DNA of 64,000 nucleotides, taken from NCBI RefSeq assembly GCF_013376005.1, contig NZ_JABMJK010000018.1, positions 1-64,000 on the forward strand, given 5' to 3'. Positions 57,338 through 64,000 of this stretch are shown here, piece after piece; the first letter of the stretch is position 1, and the number at the start of each line of letters is the position of its first letter. The DNA comes from Duganella sp. SG902 (GTDB lineage Bacteria; Pseudomonadota; Gammaproteobacteria; Burkholderiales; Burkholderiaceae_D). The translations under genes were made by a program, and so were the position numbers. The notes under the pieces were generated by a model. It was given only the letters and a program-made list of their open reading frames with translations. It was not told the DNA's origin and searched no databases.

Positions 57338-58546
57338 TCAGGAGCTGGCTTGGCCCACCAGTCCGCGATTCTGTGCACGGTTCAGTTTAGGGTGCACGAC
57401 AGGAATCGTCAACATGGTGCTGCCGGCCGCCATCAGCAGCAGGGCGGTGAAGGTCTCGCTGGTGATGATTTGCTTGTCCAGCAGGATGTTGGCGAACACG
57501 ATTTCGATCAGGCCCTTGGATTGCAGCAGCCAGCCAATGATGCTGGCCTCGCCGTCCTTCCACTTCAGCATCTTGCCGGCGATGTGGGCGCCGGCCAGCT
57601 TGCCGCCGACCGAGGCGAACAGCAGCAGGCCCGCCACGAAGAACACCGAGTAGCCGCCGAGGTCCCATTTGGTGCGCAGGCCGGTGCTCAGGAAGAACAC
57701 GGGCATCAGCACCAGCAGCACGGCCTTGAACAGCTGGTCCAGCTTTTCCTGGCCAAACCATTCGGCGTCCATCACCACGCCGGCCAGGAAGGCGCCGACC
57801 ATGAAGTGCAGGCCGGCCCAGTCGGCGCCGAACGCGCACGCGATCAGCCACACCAGCGCCACGTACCAGCGGTCGCTTTCCTTGAGGCGCGCCATCAGGC
57901 GGCGGAAGGCGAAGGTCAGCAGGGCGAAGGCGACCAGGAAGCCGGCCTGGCGGCCCACCCGTTCCCAGTCCAGCATGATCAGCGCCAGCACGCCCCAGAT
58001 GGCGACGTCGTCCAGGCTGGCGTAGCGCATGATGCGCTGGCCCATGGGCTGGCGCAGGATGTCGAGTTTTTCCAGCAGCAGCACCAGCACCGGCAGCGCG
58101 GTCACGGCGCAGGCCATGCCGGTGCCCAGCATGAATTGCCAGTTGGCGGCCTTGGCGCCGATCCAGCCCTGGTATTGCATCAGCAGCAGGGCGGCGGCGC
58201 AGCCGAACAGCAGCGGCACGCCGAGCGACAGGCCGGCGGTGGTGGCGCTTTCGCGGCGGAATTGCCAGACTTTTTTCAGGTCCAGCTCGACGCCGGCCAG
58301 CATGACGAACAGCATCACGCCCCATTGGGCGATGCCGTTGAGGGTTTTCACCACGTCCGGAGTGAACAGGAATTTGAAGTAGTCTGGCAACGCCGCGCCC
58401 AGCACGCCCGGCCCCAGCACGATACCCATGATGATCTGCACCACCACCAGCGGCGCGAAATATTCGGTTCTGCCCAGGCGCCACACCAGATACGGCGCGG
58501 TGAAGATCAGCAGCATCGCCAACAGGAAGATTTCGGTCGTACTCAT
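57338..58546 (-). CDS. Cation/proton antiporter, CPA2 (Kef/NapA-like) family
   Basis: The 402-residue membrane protein has about 12 spans, with MGIVLGPGVLG, LFVMLAGVELDLKKV and SLDDVAIWGVLALI, where the Asp pair is expected to carry ions. There is no C-terminal TrkA-N nucleotide-binding domain, so it is the short membrane-only type. AGGGGAC precedes the ATG. The cation cannot be read from the sequence. Confidence 0.9.
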   Translation of the reverse strand: MSTTEIFLLAMLLIFTAPYLVWRLGRTEYFAPLVVVQIIMGIVLGPGVLGAALPDYFKFLFTPDVVKTLNGIAQWGVMLFVMLAGVELDLKKVWQFRRESATTAGLSLGVPLLFGCAAALLLMQYQGWIGAKAANWQFMLGTGMACAVTALPVLVLLLEKLDILRQPMGQRIMRYASLDDVAIWGVLALIMLDWERVGRQAGFLVAFALLTFAFRRLMARLKESDRWYVALVWLIACAFGADWAGLHFMVGAFLAGVVMDAEWFGQEKLDQLFKAVLLVLMPVFFLSTGLRTKWDLGGYSVFFVAGLLLFASVGGKLAGAHIAGKMLKWKDGEASIIGWLLQSKGLIEIVFANILLDKQIITSETFTALLLMAAGSTMLTIPVVHPKLNRAQNRGLVGQASS

Positions 58547-58630
58547 AGGTCCCCTTTATTATTGGTTGTAACGTAATTACATAATGTAACGGGATGCTAT
58601 CCGACTATTGGCAAATGTGAAAGCGTTTTC

Positions 58631-58656
58631 TTGCGAAGTGTGGTATCGGGTACAAT
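58631..58656 (+). promoter_or_regulatory. Candidate promoter giving a leaderless tatD transcript
   Basis: TACAAT (58651-58656) lies 6 bases before the tatD ATG, so the predicted start is the A of ATG. The -35 is TTGCGA with a 14-base spacer, or TTCTTG with 17. No Shine-Dalgarno sequence is present. Confidence 0.45.
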
Positions 58657-58662
58657 CCTGGC

Positions 58663-59442
58663 ATGTATATCGATTCCCATTGCCACATTAATTTCCCCGA
58701 GCTGGCTGCGCGCATGCCGGATATCCTGGCCCAGATGGAGCACAACAAGGTCACCCATGCGCTGTGCGTGTCGGTCGATCTGCCGGATTTCCCGCAGGTG
58801 CTGGCGCTGGCCCACCAGTATCCGCACATCTACGCCTCGGTCGGCGTGCATCCGGACTATGAAGACACGCCTGAACCGTCGGTCGAGCAGCTGGTGGAGC
58901 TGGCCGATGACCCGAAAATCATCGCCATCGGCGAGACCGGGCTGGATTATTTCCGCCTGCAGGGCGACCTGGAATGGCAGCGCGAGCGCTTCCGTACCCA
59001 CATCAAGGCGTCGCGCATCACGCGCAAGCCGCTGATCATCCATACCCGTAACGCCAGCGAGGATACGATACGTATCATGCGCGAAGAGGGCGCGGGCACG
59101 GAGGCGGGCGGTGTGGCCGGTGTGATGCACTGCTTCACCGAGTCGCTGGAGGTGGCGCGGGCCGCCATCGAGATGGGCTTTTACATTTCCTTCTCCGGCA
59201 TCGTGACCTTCAAGAGCGCCAAGGAGTTGCAGGCGGTGGCGCTGGAGCTGCCGCTGGAACGCATCCTGATCGAGACCGATTCGCCCTACCTGGCGCCGGT
59301 GCCGTATCGCGGCAAGGTGAATGAGCCGGGCTTCGTGGCCCACGTGGGCGAATATCTCGCCAAGCTGAAAGGCGTGCCGGTCGAACAAGTGGCGGCGCAG
59401 ACCACTGCCAATTTCCGCGAATTGTTCAAGGTGGCTGCATGA
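58663..59442 (+). CDS. TatD family metal-dependent hydrolase
   Basis: The 259-residue TIM-barrel hydrolase has all expected metal ligands: DSHCHINF, GETGLDYF, IIHTRNA, MHCFTES and ETDSPYLAP. TatD proteins act as 3'-5' exonucleases or on D-aminoacyl-tRNA-like products. In many genomes tatD follows pilZ/holB directly; here three genes intervene. It overlaps the ankyrin gene by 4 bases. Confidence 0.94.
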   Translation: MYIDSHCHINFPELAARMPDILAQMEHNKVTHALCVSVDLPDFPQVLALAHQYPHIYASVGVHPDYEDTPEPSVEQLVELADDPKIIAIGETGLDYFRLQGDLEWQRERFRTHIKASRITRKPLIIHTRNASEDTIRIMREEGAGTEAGGVAGVMHCFTESLEVARAAIEMGFYISFSGIVTFKSAKELQAVALELPLERILIETDSPYLAPVPYRGKVNEPGFVAHVGEYLAKLKGVPVEQVAAQTTANFRELFKVAA

Positions 59443-60101
59443 TGCGCCGGCGGGTGGTGGTCGCGGCACTGGCGGCCGCCTTGCTGGCACCGGCTTTTGC
59501 CGCCGCAGAGACCGACGACGAGGTGGAGTTCTTCCGCGCAGCCCAGCTGGACGCGACCAGCCGCGTGGCGGCGGCGCTGCGGCGCGGCGTCAACCCGAAC
59601 GTGCGCGACGCGAACGGCGAGACCGGCCTGATCGTCGCCATGCGCTATGAATCGCTGAACGTGGCCCGCCTGCTGATGGATCAGCCGGGCATCGACCTGG
59701 AAGCCAAGGCGCCGAATGGCAACACGGCGCTGATGATGGCGGCCTTCCGCAAGAATAAGACTGCACTGATGGAGATGCTCAAGCGCGGCGCGCAGGTGAA
59801 TCAGACCGGCTGGACGGCGTTACATTACGCGGCGGCGGCGGGCAGCGTTGAAATAACCACCATCCTGCTCGACAAGCATGCCTACATCGACGCCGAGTCG
59901 CCGTCGGGCATGACGCCGCTGATGATTGCCGCCCGTGAAGGTCAGGAGGAAGTGGTTGAGCTGTTGCTGAAGGAGGGCGCGGACGCGACCCTGAAGGACG
60001 GCGGTTTCCACCTCACCGCCTCCGAATTCGCCCTCAAGGCGGACAAGCCGTGGATCGCCAAGACCATCAACGCCTTCCTGGCGAATAAGAAGCCCCGCTA
60101 A
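59439..60101 (+). CDS. Exported ankyrin-repeat protein
   Basis: The 220-residue protein has a signal peptide (RRVVVAALAAALLAPAFA) and about five ankyrin repeats (NVRDANGETGLIVAM, APNGNTALMMAAF, NQTGWTALHYAAAAG, SPSGMTPLMIAAREG, LKDGGFHLTASEFAL). It is probably periplasmic and binds a partner protein. It is coupled to tatD by a 4-base overlap. The partner is unknown. Confidence 0.9.
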   Translation: MMRRRVVVAALAAALLAPAFAAAETDDEVEFFRAAQLDATSRVAAALRRGVNPNVRDANGETGLIVAMRYESLNVARLLMDQPGIDLEAKAPNGNTALMMAAFRKNKTALMEMLKRGAQVNQTGWTALHYAAAAGSVEITTILLDKHAYIDAESPSGMTPLMIAAREGQEEVVELLLKEGADATLKDGGFHLTASEFALKADKPWIAKTINAFLANKKPR

Positions 60102-60110
60102 ACGAAGATC

Positions 60111-60199
60111 CGTCATTCCGGCGAAGGCCGGAATCCATAGAACGTCAGCGCTAACGCAGCGCATCCGTTCTATGGATTCCGGCCTTCGCCGGAACGACG
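60111..60199. repeat. REP-like double hairpin, copy 4
   Basis: Arms 60111-60143 and 60167-60199 are inverted with one mismatch and a 23-base centre, the same dimensions as copy 1. It lies ten bases after the ankyrin gene stop, between two plus-strand genes. Confidence 0.9.
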
Positions 60200-60296
60200 G
60201 GTACGGGGAATTGGCGGGTGTTTGTTGCCCAGTTCCCTGCATGGCCGGAAGGCAATCTTAACGATAATGGTTCCAAAGCACTCACCAAGGACCACC

Positions 60297-61220
60297 ATGC
60301 TGAACGAACGCGAGATTGAAAGCTGCTACCTGGGACAATTCATCCCAGTCCACTACCATCACAATATGCTGATGGACCAGAACCGCATGCACGGCTTCAA
60401 GTCGGCCATCGACTATGCCGTCAAGCCGGGCGCCAGGGTGCTGGAGCTTGGCGGCGGCACCGGCGTGCTGTCGTGGTTCGCGGCGGCCAAGGCGGCCAAG
60501 GTGTATTGCGTCGAGTTCAACCCGGACATGGTCAAGGAAGCCCGCAAGTTCCTCACCAAAAACCCGCATGGCGACAAAGTGGAAGTGGTCCACGCCGACG
60601 CCTTCGAATACCTGCCGCCGGAGCCGGTCGATGTGGTGATCTGCGAAATGATCCACGTCGGCATGCTGCGCGAGAAGCAGGTGGAGGTGATCGAATCGTT
60701 CAAGCGCCGCTACGCCGAACGCTTTGGCGGCCCGCTGCCGGTGTTCCTGCCGGAAGCGGTCATCATGGCGGTGCAGCCGCTGCAGCAGGAATACGATTTC
60801 GAGGGCTTTTACGCGCCCATCGTGCAATTCCAGGAAACCACGGTGATCTATCCCGGCACGGTGGAGATGGCGCCGCCGGCCGTGTACAGCATCATCGACT
60901 TCAACCAGCCGAACGACCTGATCTACACCTGGCAGGGCAAGTTCGTGGTCGAAAAGAATGGCGAAATCAACGCCATGCGCTTCGTCACCAAGAACATCCT
61001 GGCCGTGGTGCAGGAGCGTTCCACCACCATCGACTGGCTCAATCACTACATGACGCTGCCGCTGGCGACGCCGGTCAAGGCGCGCGAGGGCGATGTGCTC
61101 CAGGTCAGCTTCCAGTACCGCGCGGGCGGCTCGATCCCTTCGCTGCAAGCGTCGCTGAAAGCAGACATTTTGTATGAAGCCGTCATGCAACAGGCACAGC
61201 AAACAGCCGTCTTCGCTTAA
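60297..61220 (+). CDS. PRMT-like SAM-dependent methyltransferase
   Basis: The 307-residue protein follows the protein arginine methyltransferase plan. A pre-motif HHNMLMDQNRMHGFKSAI resembles the PRMT HxxMLxDxxR segment. Motif I is VLELGGGTGVLSWFAA, motif II region CVEFNPDMV. The double-Glu loop CEMIHVGMLRE has Glu117 and Glu126 with the nine-residue spacing of PRMTs. A beta-barrel-like C-terminal half follows. ATG 60297 is preceded by AAGG; a longer frame to 60222 lacks a ribosome site. PRMTs are uncommon in bacteria, so the substrate is of interest; arginine methylation is inferred, not shown. Confidence 0.78.
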   Translation: MLNEREIESCYLGQFIPVHYHHNMLMDQNRMHGFKSAIDYAVKPGARVLELGGGTGVLSWFAAAKAAKVYCVEFNPDMVKEARKFLTKNPHGDKVEVVHADAFEYLPPEPVDVVICEMIHVGMLREKQVEVIESFKRRYAERFGGPLPVFLPEAVIMAVQPLQQEYDFEGFYAPIVQFQETTVIYPGTVEMAPPAVYSIIDFNQPNDLIYTWQGKFVVEKNGEINAMRFVTKNILAVVQERSTTIDWLNHYMTLPLATPVKAREGDVLQVSFQYRAGGSIPSLQASLKADILYEAVMQQAQQTAVFA

Positions 61221-61239
61221 AATCCTGCCTTTTAAGCGA
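61213..61239. other. Ten-pair hairpin spanning the methyltransferase stop
   Basis: TCGCTTAAAA (61213-61222) and TTTTAAGCGA (61230-61239) pair perfectly around TCCTGCC. It includes the stop codon of the methyltransferase gene and ends just before the ribosome site of the next small gene, so it could terminate, attenuate or couple the two. Confidence 0.5.
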
Positions 61240-61246
61240 GAAACGT

Positions 61247-61495
61247 ATGACCGGGATCGACCAGCGATATCTGATTCAGCAAAACAAGGTCGCCGACGGC
61301 GAAACCAAGCCGCCGGTGTTTGCCAAGGTCATGCGCAGCAAGGATGGCGTGTTCGAAGGGGTGTCCTTCATCAAGTCCAAGGACAAGGCTTCGGTGCTGA
61401 CCATCGAGCAGGCGAACGAAGCCATCGCCTGGGCCAACAAGAAAAAGCCCAACGCCAAGGAATACGTCACCAAGATTATCTGCGTAGGCCAGTAA
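61247..61495 (+). CDS. Small unrecognised protein (82 residues)
   Basis: The 82-residue, Lys-rich protein (IDQRYLIQQNKVADGETKPP, LTIEQANEAIAWANKKKP) has no signal or membrane span. It looks like a compact alpha/beta domain. A purine-rich GCGAGAAA precedes ATG 61247. Its stop codon TAA (61493-61495) directly abuts the stop of the convergent TPR gene with no base between. I do not recognise the family. Confidence 0.65.
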   Translation: MTGIDQRYLIQQNKVADGETKPPVFAKVMRSKDGVFEGVSFIKSKDKASVLTIEQANEAIAWANKKKPNAKEYVTKIICVGQ

Positions 61496-63214
61496 TCAAC
61501 GCGTATAAGACGACGATTGCGGAGCCCGGTCCTGATTTGCCGGGTTGATGTTTTGCTGGTCAATGCGGCCGCGCGCGTCCTGCAGCCCGGCGTTGCGCTC
61601 CACATCCTGCATGACCACGGCGTTGGCGATCGTCCATTCCCTGAACACTGTGCCGGCCGCCGGTTGCGTGCGCATCTCGGCCAGCAGCTCGGCCTGTCCC
61701 ACGCCGGCCGCCACCTTATCCAGCCACGTTTTCGCCCACGCCGCCATTTCCGGCGCGCGGATGTTGTGTGCCATCAGCTTGAGGGCGTTGCGGGCACGGG
61801 CGTTGTCACCGGCGTAGGCGTAGGCCAGCGCGGCCGAACGGGCCAGGGTGTTGACTTCGCGCGCGTTGCGGAAGGCGGCGATGGCCGCTTGCAGCGTGGC
61901 CTCGTCCGGCGCGGCGCCCGATTGCAGGCCAAGCTGATATAACGCGTACGCGGCTTCGGTCGACGTGGGGTCGAGTTCCAGCGCGCGTTGCAGGCTGGCG
62001 CGCGCGGCGTCCGGCCGCGACAGGCGCAGATACGCCTGGCCGAGCAGGTAGGCCGCCTCGGCGTCCGGCTTTTTGGCGGCGGCGCTCAGGTAGGGCAGCG
62101 CGTCCTGCGGATTGCCCCAGTCCACCTGGGCGCGGCTCAGCACGCGCTGCGCGTAGTCATTCGATGGATATTGCGCGGCCGCGCTGGCGGCGCGGCGCAG
62201 CAGCGCTTCGCCTTCCTTGCGGGCCGGGCAGGACTTGAGCGCCGCTTCGACCAGCACGAATTCGCCCGACGATTGCGGCAGGCTCTTGAATTCCATGGTC
62301 GCCAGCGGCAGGTCCGGCACGTCCACCAGCAATACCTTCACCGCCTGCAGGCGGTAGCGCCACAATGTGTTGCCGAGATCCGCCAGCTTGATGCCGTAAG
62401 CCTGCTCGAACGCCTGCGTGATCGGCACGTCGCGGTACACCGCGCTCAGATAGTTGACCATGCGTTTGCGGTTATCCTCGGTGGACAGCATGTAATGCGT
62501 GAGCACCCACGAGCGGGCGGCGAATTCCAGCTTGATGCCAGCCGTCGAGCCGTAGTTCACGCCGCGCGAGTCGTTTTGCTCCAGTATGTCCTTGTAATCG
62601 AGGCTGTAGCGCCGGCCGTTGTCCAGGAAGGCCAGGTAGCGGCCGACGTTGAGCGGCGTTTTGCCGATCGACATCTGGGTGTCGGTGAAGCGCGCGCTGG
62701 CGAAGTAGTGGGCCAGGCCCTCGATGAACGAGATCGGCGCGCGGATGTCCGTGTAGCGGTAGATGAAGTGGCGGGTATAGGCCTCGTACAGGTAGGACAG
62801 GCCTTCGTCGCTGGTATCGAGCCGCGCGCCAAAACCCTGCACGCCGGCGCTGCAGCTGTTGTACAGGCCGATGGCGTTGGCCGGCTGGCTCAGCGCCAGG
62901 GCGTTCAGGGCCACCGCGCCGTCATGGTAGTAGAACGTCAGCTTGGGCTCGGCGCCGTTGGCCTTGAGGAAGGGCTGGGTGTAAATCCGCAGCATGAAGT
63001 CCAGCCGCTCCAGCTGATTGAGCAGCACGGCCACGTCGTCATTGCTGGTGTTGGAATACACCACGAAGTGCTGGCTCTCGACGCGGAACCATTCGGAGGC
63101 GTTGCGCTGGCCCGCCACCACCACGCTGGGCGCCGTTGGCGCTTCCTGCTGCGCGTGTGCATTCATCAGGCTGGCGCTACCCAGCAATATCGCGGCGTAC
63201 CAAGGTTTTAGCAT
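61496..63214 (-). CDS. Exported TPR protein with a degenerate MA-like peptidase domain
   Basis: The 572-residue protein has a signal peptide (to MNAHAQ). It has a region (about 35-290) resembling gluzincin MA-like domains that start SQHFVVYSN and end EGLAHYF. A TPR C-terminal half follows (AYLLGQAYLRLSRPDAARAS and similar). The place of HExxH reads YEAYTRHF, so both metal His and the catalytic Glu appear altered. It is probably a non-catalytic scaffold in the periplasm. ATG 63214 gives the signal peptide; the frame extends to 63286 without a better start. Confidence 0.75.
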   Translation of the reverse strand: MLKPWYAAILLGSASLMNAHAQQEAPTAPSVVVAGQRNASEWFRVESQHFVVYSNTSNDDVAVLLNQLERLDFMLRIYTQPFLKANGAEPKLTFYYHDGAVALNALALSQPANAIGLYNSCSAGVQGFGARLDTSDEGLSYLYEAYTRHFIYRYTDIRAPISFIEGLAHYFASARFTDTQMSIGKTPLNVGRYLAFLDNGRRYSLDYKDILEQNDSRGVNYGSTAGIKLEFAARSWVLTHYMLSTEDNRKRMVNYLSAVYRDVPITQAFEQAYGIKLADLGNTLWRYRLQAVKVLLVDVPDLPLATMEFKSLPQSSGEFVLVEAALKSCPARKEGEALLRRAASAAAQYPSNDYAQRVLSRAQVDWGNPQDALPYLSAAAKKPDAEAAYLLGQAYLRLSRPDAARASLQRALELDPTSTEAAYALYQLGLQSGAAPDEATLQAAIAAFRNAREVNTLARSAALAYAYAGDNARARNALKLMAHNIRAPEMAAWAKTWLDKVAAGVGQAELLAEMRTQPAAGTVFREWTIANAVVMQDVERNAGLQDARGRIDQQNINPANQDRAPQSSSYTR

Positions 63215-63349
63215 GATTTTTCCGTTTGTCCCCGAAAACCGGCGATTGATCGCCGATATCTGCAGCTGGTCGCACGGTAATTGCACCCGGACCGCCGCTC
63301 TATTAAAGTGACATTATAGATAATAAATCAATCGTATCGGGAGCTTCTC

Positions 63350-63547
63350 ATGCTGAGTTTCATTCTTTGGCTAGGCTTGTTGTTCCTTTGTTGGCCGCTG
63401 GCCTTGCTGGCGCTGGTGCTGTATCCGCTGCTGTGGCTGATCACCCTGCCATTCCGCCTGATCGGCATCGGCGTGGAGGGGGTGTTTGAGCTGCTGCGCG
63501 CCATCGTCATGCTGCCGGCGCGCATCCTGGGTGGCAGCCCGCGTTAG
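63350..63547 (+). CDS. Small hydrophobic membrane protein (65 residues)
   Basis: The 65-residue protein is nearly all membrane segment: LSFILWLGLLFLCWPLALLA, then LYPLLWLITLPFRLIG, then an amphipathic tail. GGAG lies at ribosome-site distance before ATG 63350. Its TAG stop overlaps the convergent pldA stop (TTAG). I recognise no family. Confidence 0.65.
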   Translation: MLSFILWLGLLFLCWPLALLALVLYPLLWLITLPFRLIGIGVEGVFELLRAIVMLPARILGGSPR

Positions 63548-64000
63548 AAATCGACCAGGAATCCGGCGCCCACGGATTTCTGCGAATAGTTGTAGTCGAT
63601 CAGGCTTTGGCCGTAGCCGCTGAAGCCCTGCACATATCCTTTCAGATTGGCGGCCAGCGGGAAGGCCCAGCCCACCTTGAGCGCGCCGTGGCGCGTGCTG
63701 AAGTTGCGCCGGCCCATCACCGACAGCTCGTGGCCGTCGAAGCGGTAGGTCGCGGTCAGGTCGCCATGGCCGAGGAAGTCGGTGATGTCGATGTTGTCGT
63801 TGTCCGAACGCGCGTTGTCGAGCCGCTTCCACAGGCGGAATGAGACGCCGAACTTGCCTTTTTCCGCTCCCACCTCCGCGTAAATCCGGTTCCAGCTGCG
63901 CGACAGCGTGGAGGTCTGGCCATTCGACTGGTGGTTCAGGCCCAGCGTCAGGTAGCGCACGTCCAGCACGCCCAGGTCCAGCGCCAGCGGCGTGGTCAGC
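63544..64000 (-). CDS. pldA: Outer-membrane phospholipase A1 (PldA), C-terminal part
   Basis: The frame is open to the right edge, so the N-terminal half lies outside. The visible ~150 residues contain NHQSNG (catalytic His and Ser) and SRSWNRIYAE (the Asn of the His-Ser-Asn triad). Beta-barrel strands alternate to the terminal GAGFLVDF, a normal outer-membrane C-terminal Phe. OMPLA is a calcium-dependent dimeric phospholipase in the outer leaflet. The gene is convergent with the 65-residue membrane protein, sharing stop bases. Confidence 0.9.
   Translation of the reverse strand, partial: LTTPLALDLGVLDVRYLTLGLNHQSNGQTSTLSRSWNRIYAEVGAEKGKFGVSFRLWKRLDNARSDNDNIDITDFLGHGDLTATYRFDGHELSVMGRRNFSTRHGALKVGWAFPLAANLKGYVQGFSGYGQSLIDYNYSQKSVGAGFLVDF

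Overview
The window is GC-rich chromosomal DNA from a betaproteobacterium of the Burkholderiales, most likely Oxalobacteraceae (Massilia/Duganella/Janthinobacterium-like). This is inferred from gene content and order: PEP-CTERM proteins, mltG-tmk-holB-pilZ, ygfZ next to a DUF4936 gene, msrB-yciB-bolA, and mnmH-tesA divergent from a ybbA-type ATPase. No rRNA, tRNA, CRISPR array, integrase or intact insertion sequence was recognised. The left edge cuts a vgrG gene and the right edge cuts a pldA-type phospholipase gene.

Layout. (1) 1-5.5 kb: a type VI secretion cassette of vgrG, a lipase effector and a Tli4-like lipoprotein immunity gene, followed by a frameshifted 5' fragment of another vgrG. 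The effector and immunity genes look less GC-rich than their surroundings. (2) 5.6-15.6 kb: housekeeping genes ppiD, mnmH, tesA, ybbA-like, nnr and 5-oxoprolinase. (3) 15.5-17.6 kb: a small helix-turn-helix gene and a stand-alone Clp N-domain gene behind two palindromic operators, then a 46-residue membrane peptide and a TraB/GumN-family gene. (4) 17.6-25.2 kb: two tandem receiver-TPR genes with an altered phosphorylation site, divergent from purL. (5) 25.2-33.6 kb: alkD-like, two parvulin isomerases, bolA, yciB, msrB, selO, an acyl-CoA ligase, a coiled-coil membrane protein and a DUF4197 gene. (6) 33.6-38.3 kb: a chemosensory operon (receptor, CheR, CheD, a protein with three CheW domains) without cheA or cheB. 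(7) 38.5-50.7 kb: fatty-acid and acyl-CoA genes around two PEP-CTERM proteins and an MHS-type transporter. (8) 50.7-58.5 kb: flaG, NRDE, DUF4936, ygfZ, then mltG-tmk-holB-pilZ-GNAT, a KfrA-like gene and a cation/proton antiporter. (9) 58.6-64 kb: tatD, an ankyrin protein, a PRMT-like methyltransferase, small genes, a TPR protein and the pldA end.

The acyl-CoA ligase (30.7 kb), the hydratase/dehydrogenase (38.5 kb), the thiolase and the acyl-CoA dehydrogenase (44.5-47.5 kb) together cover activation and all four steps of beta-oxidation. The 44.4-50.7 kb genes read as one operon with start-stop overlaps. The four genes at 33.6-38.2 kb are also tightly coupled.

Mobile or structural DNA is limited to short palindromic elements: four copies of a REP-like double hairpin, one 90-bp perfect palindrome and one 189-bp element with 35-bp perfect terminal inverted repeats. 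The strongest candidates for under-described biology are the helix-turn-helix/Clp-N module with its operators, the paired receiver-TPR proteins with Asp-to-Glu at the phosphorylation site, and a methyltransferase carrying the sequence signature of protein arginine methyltransferases.
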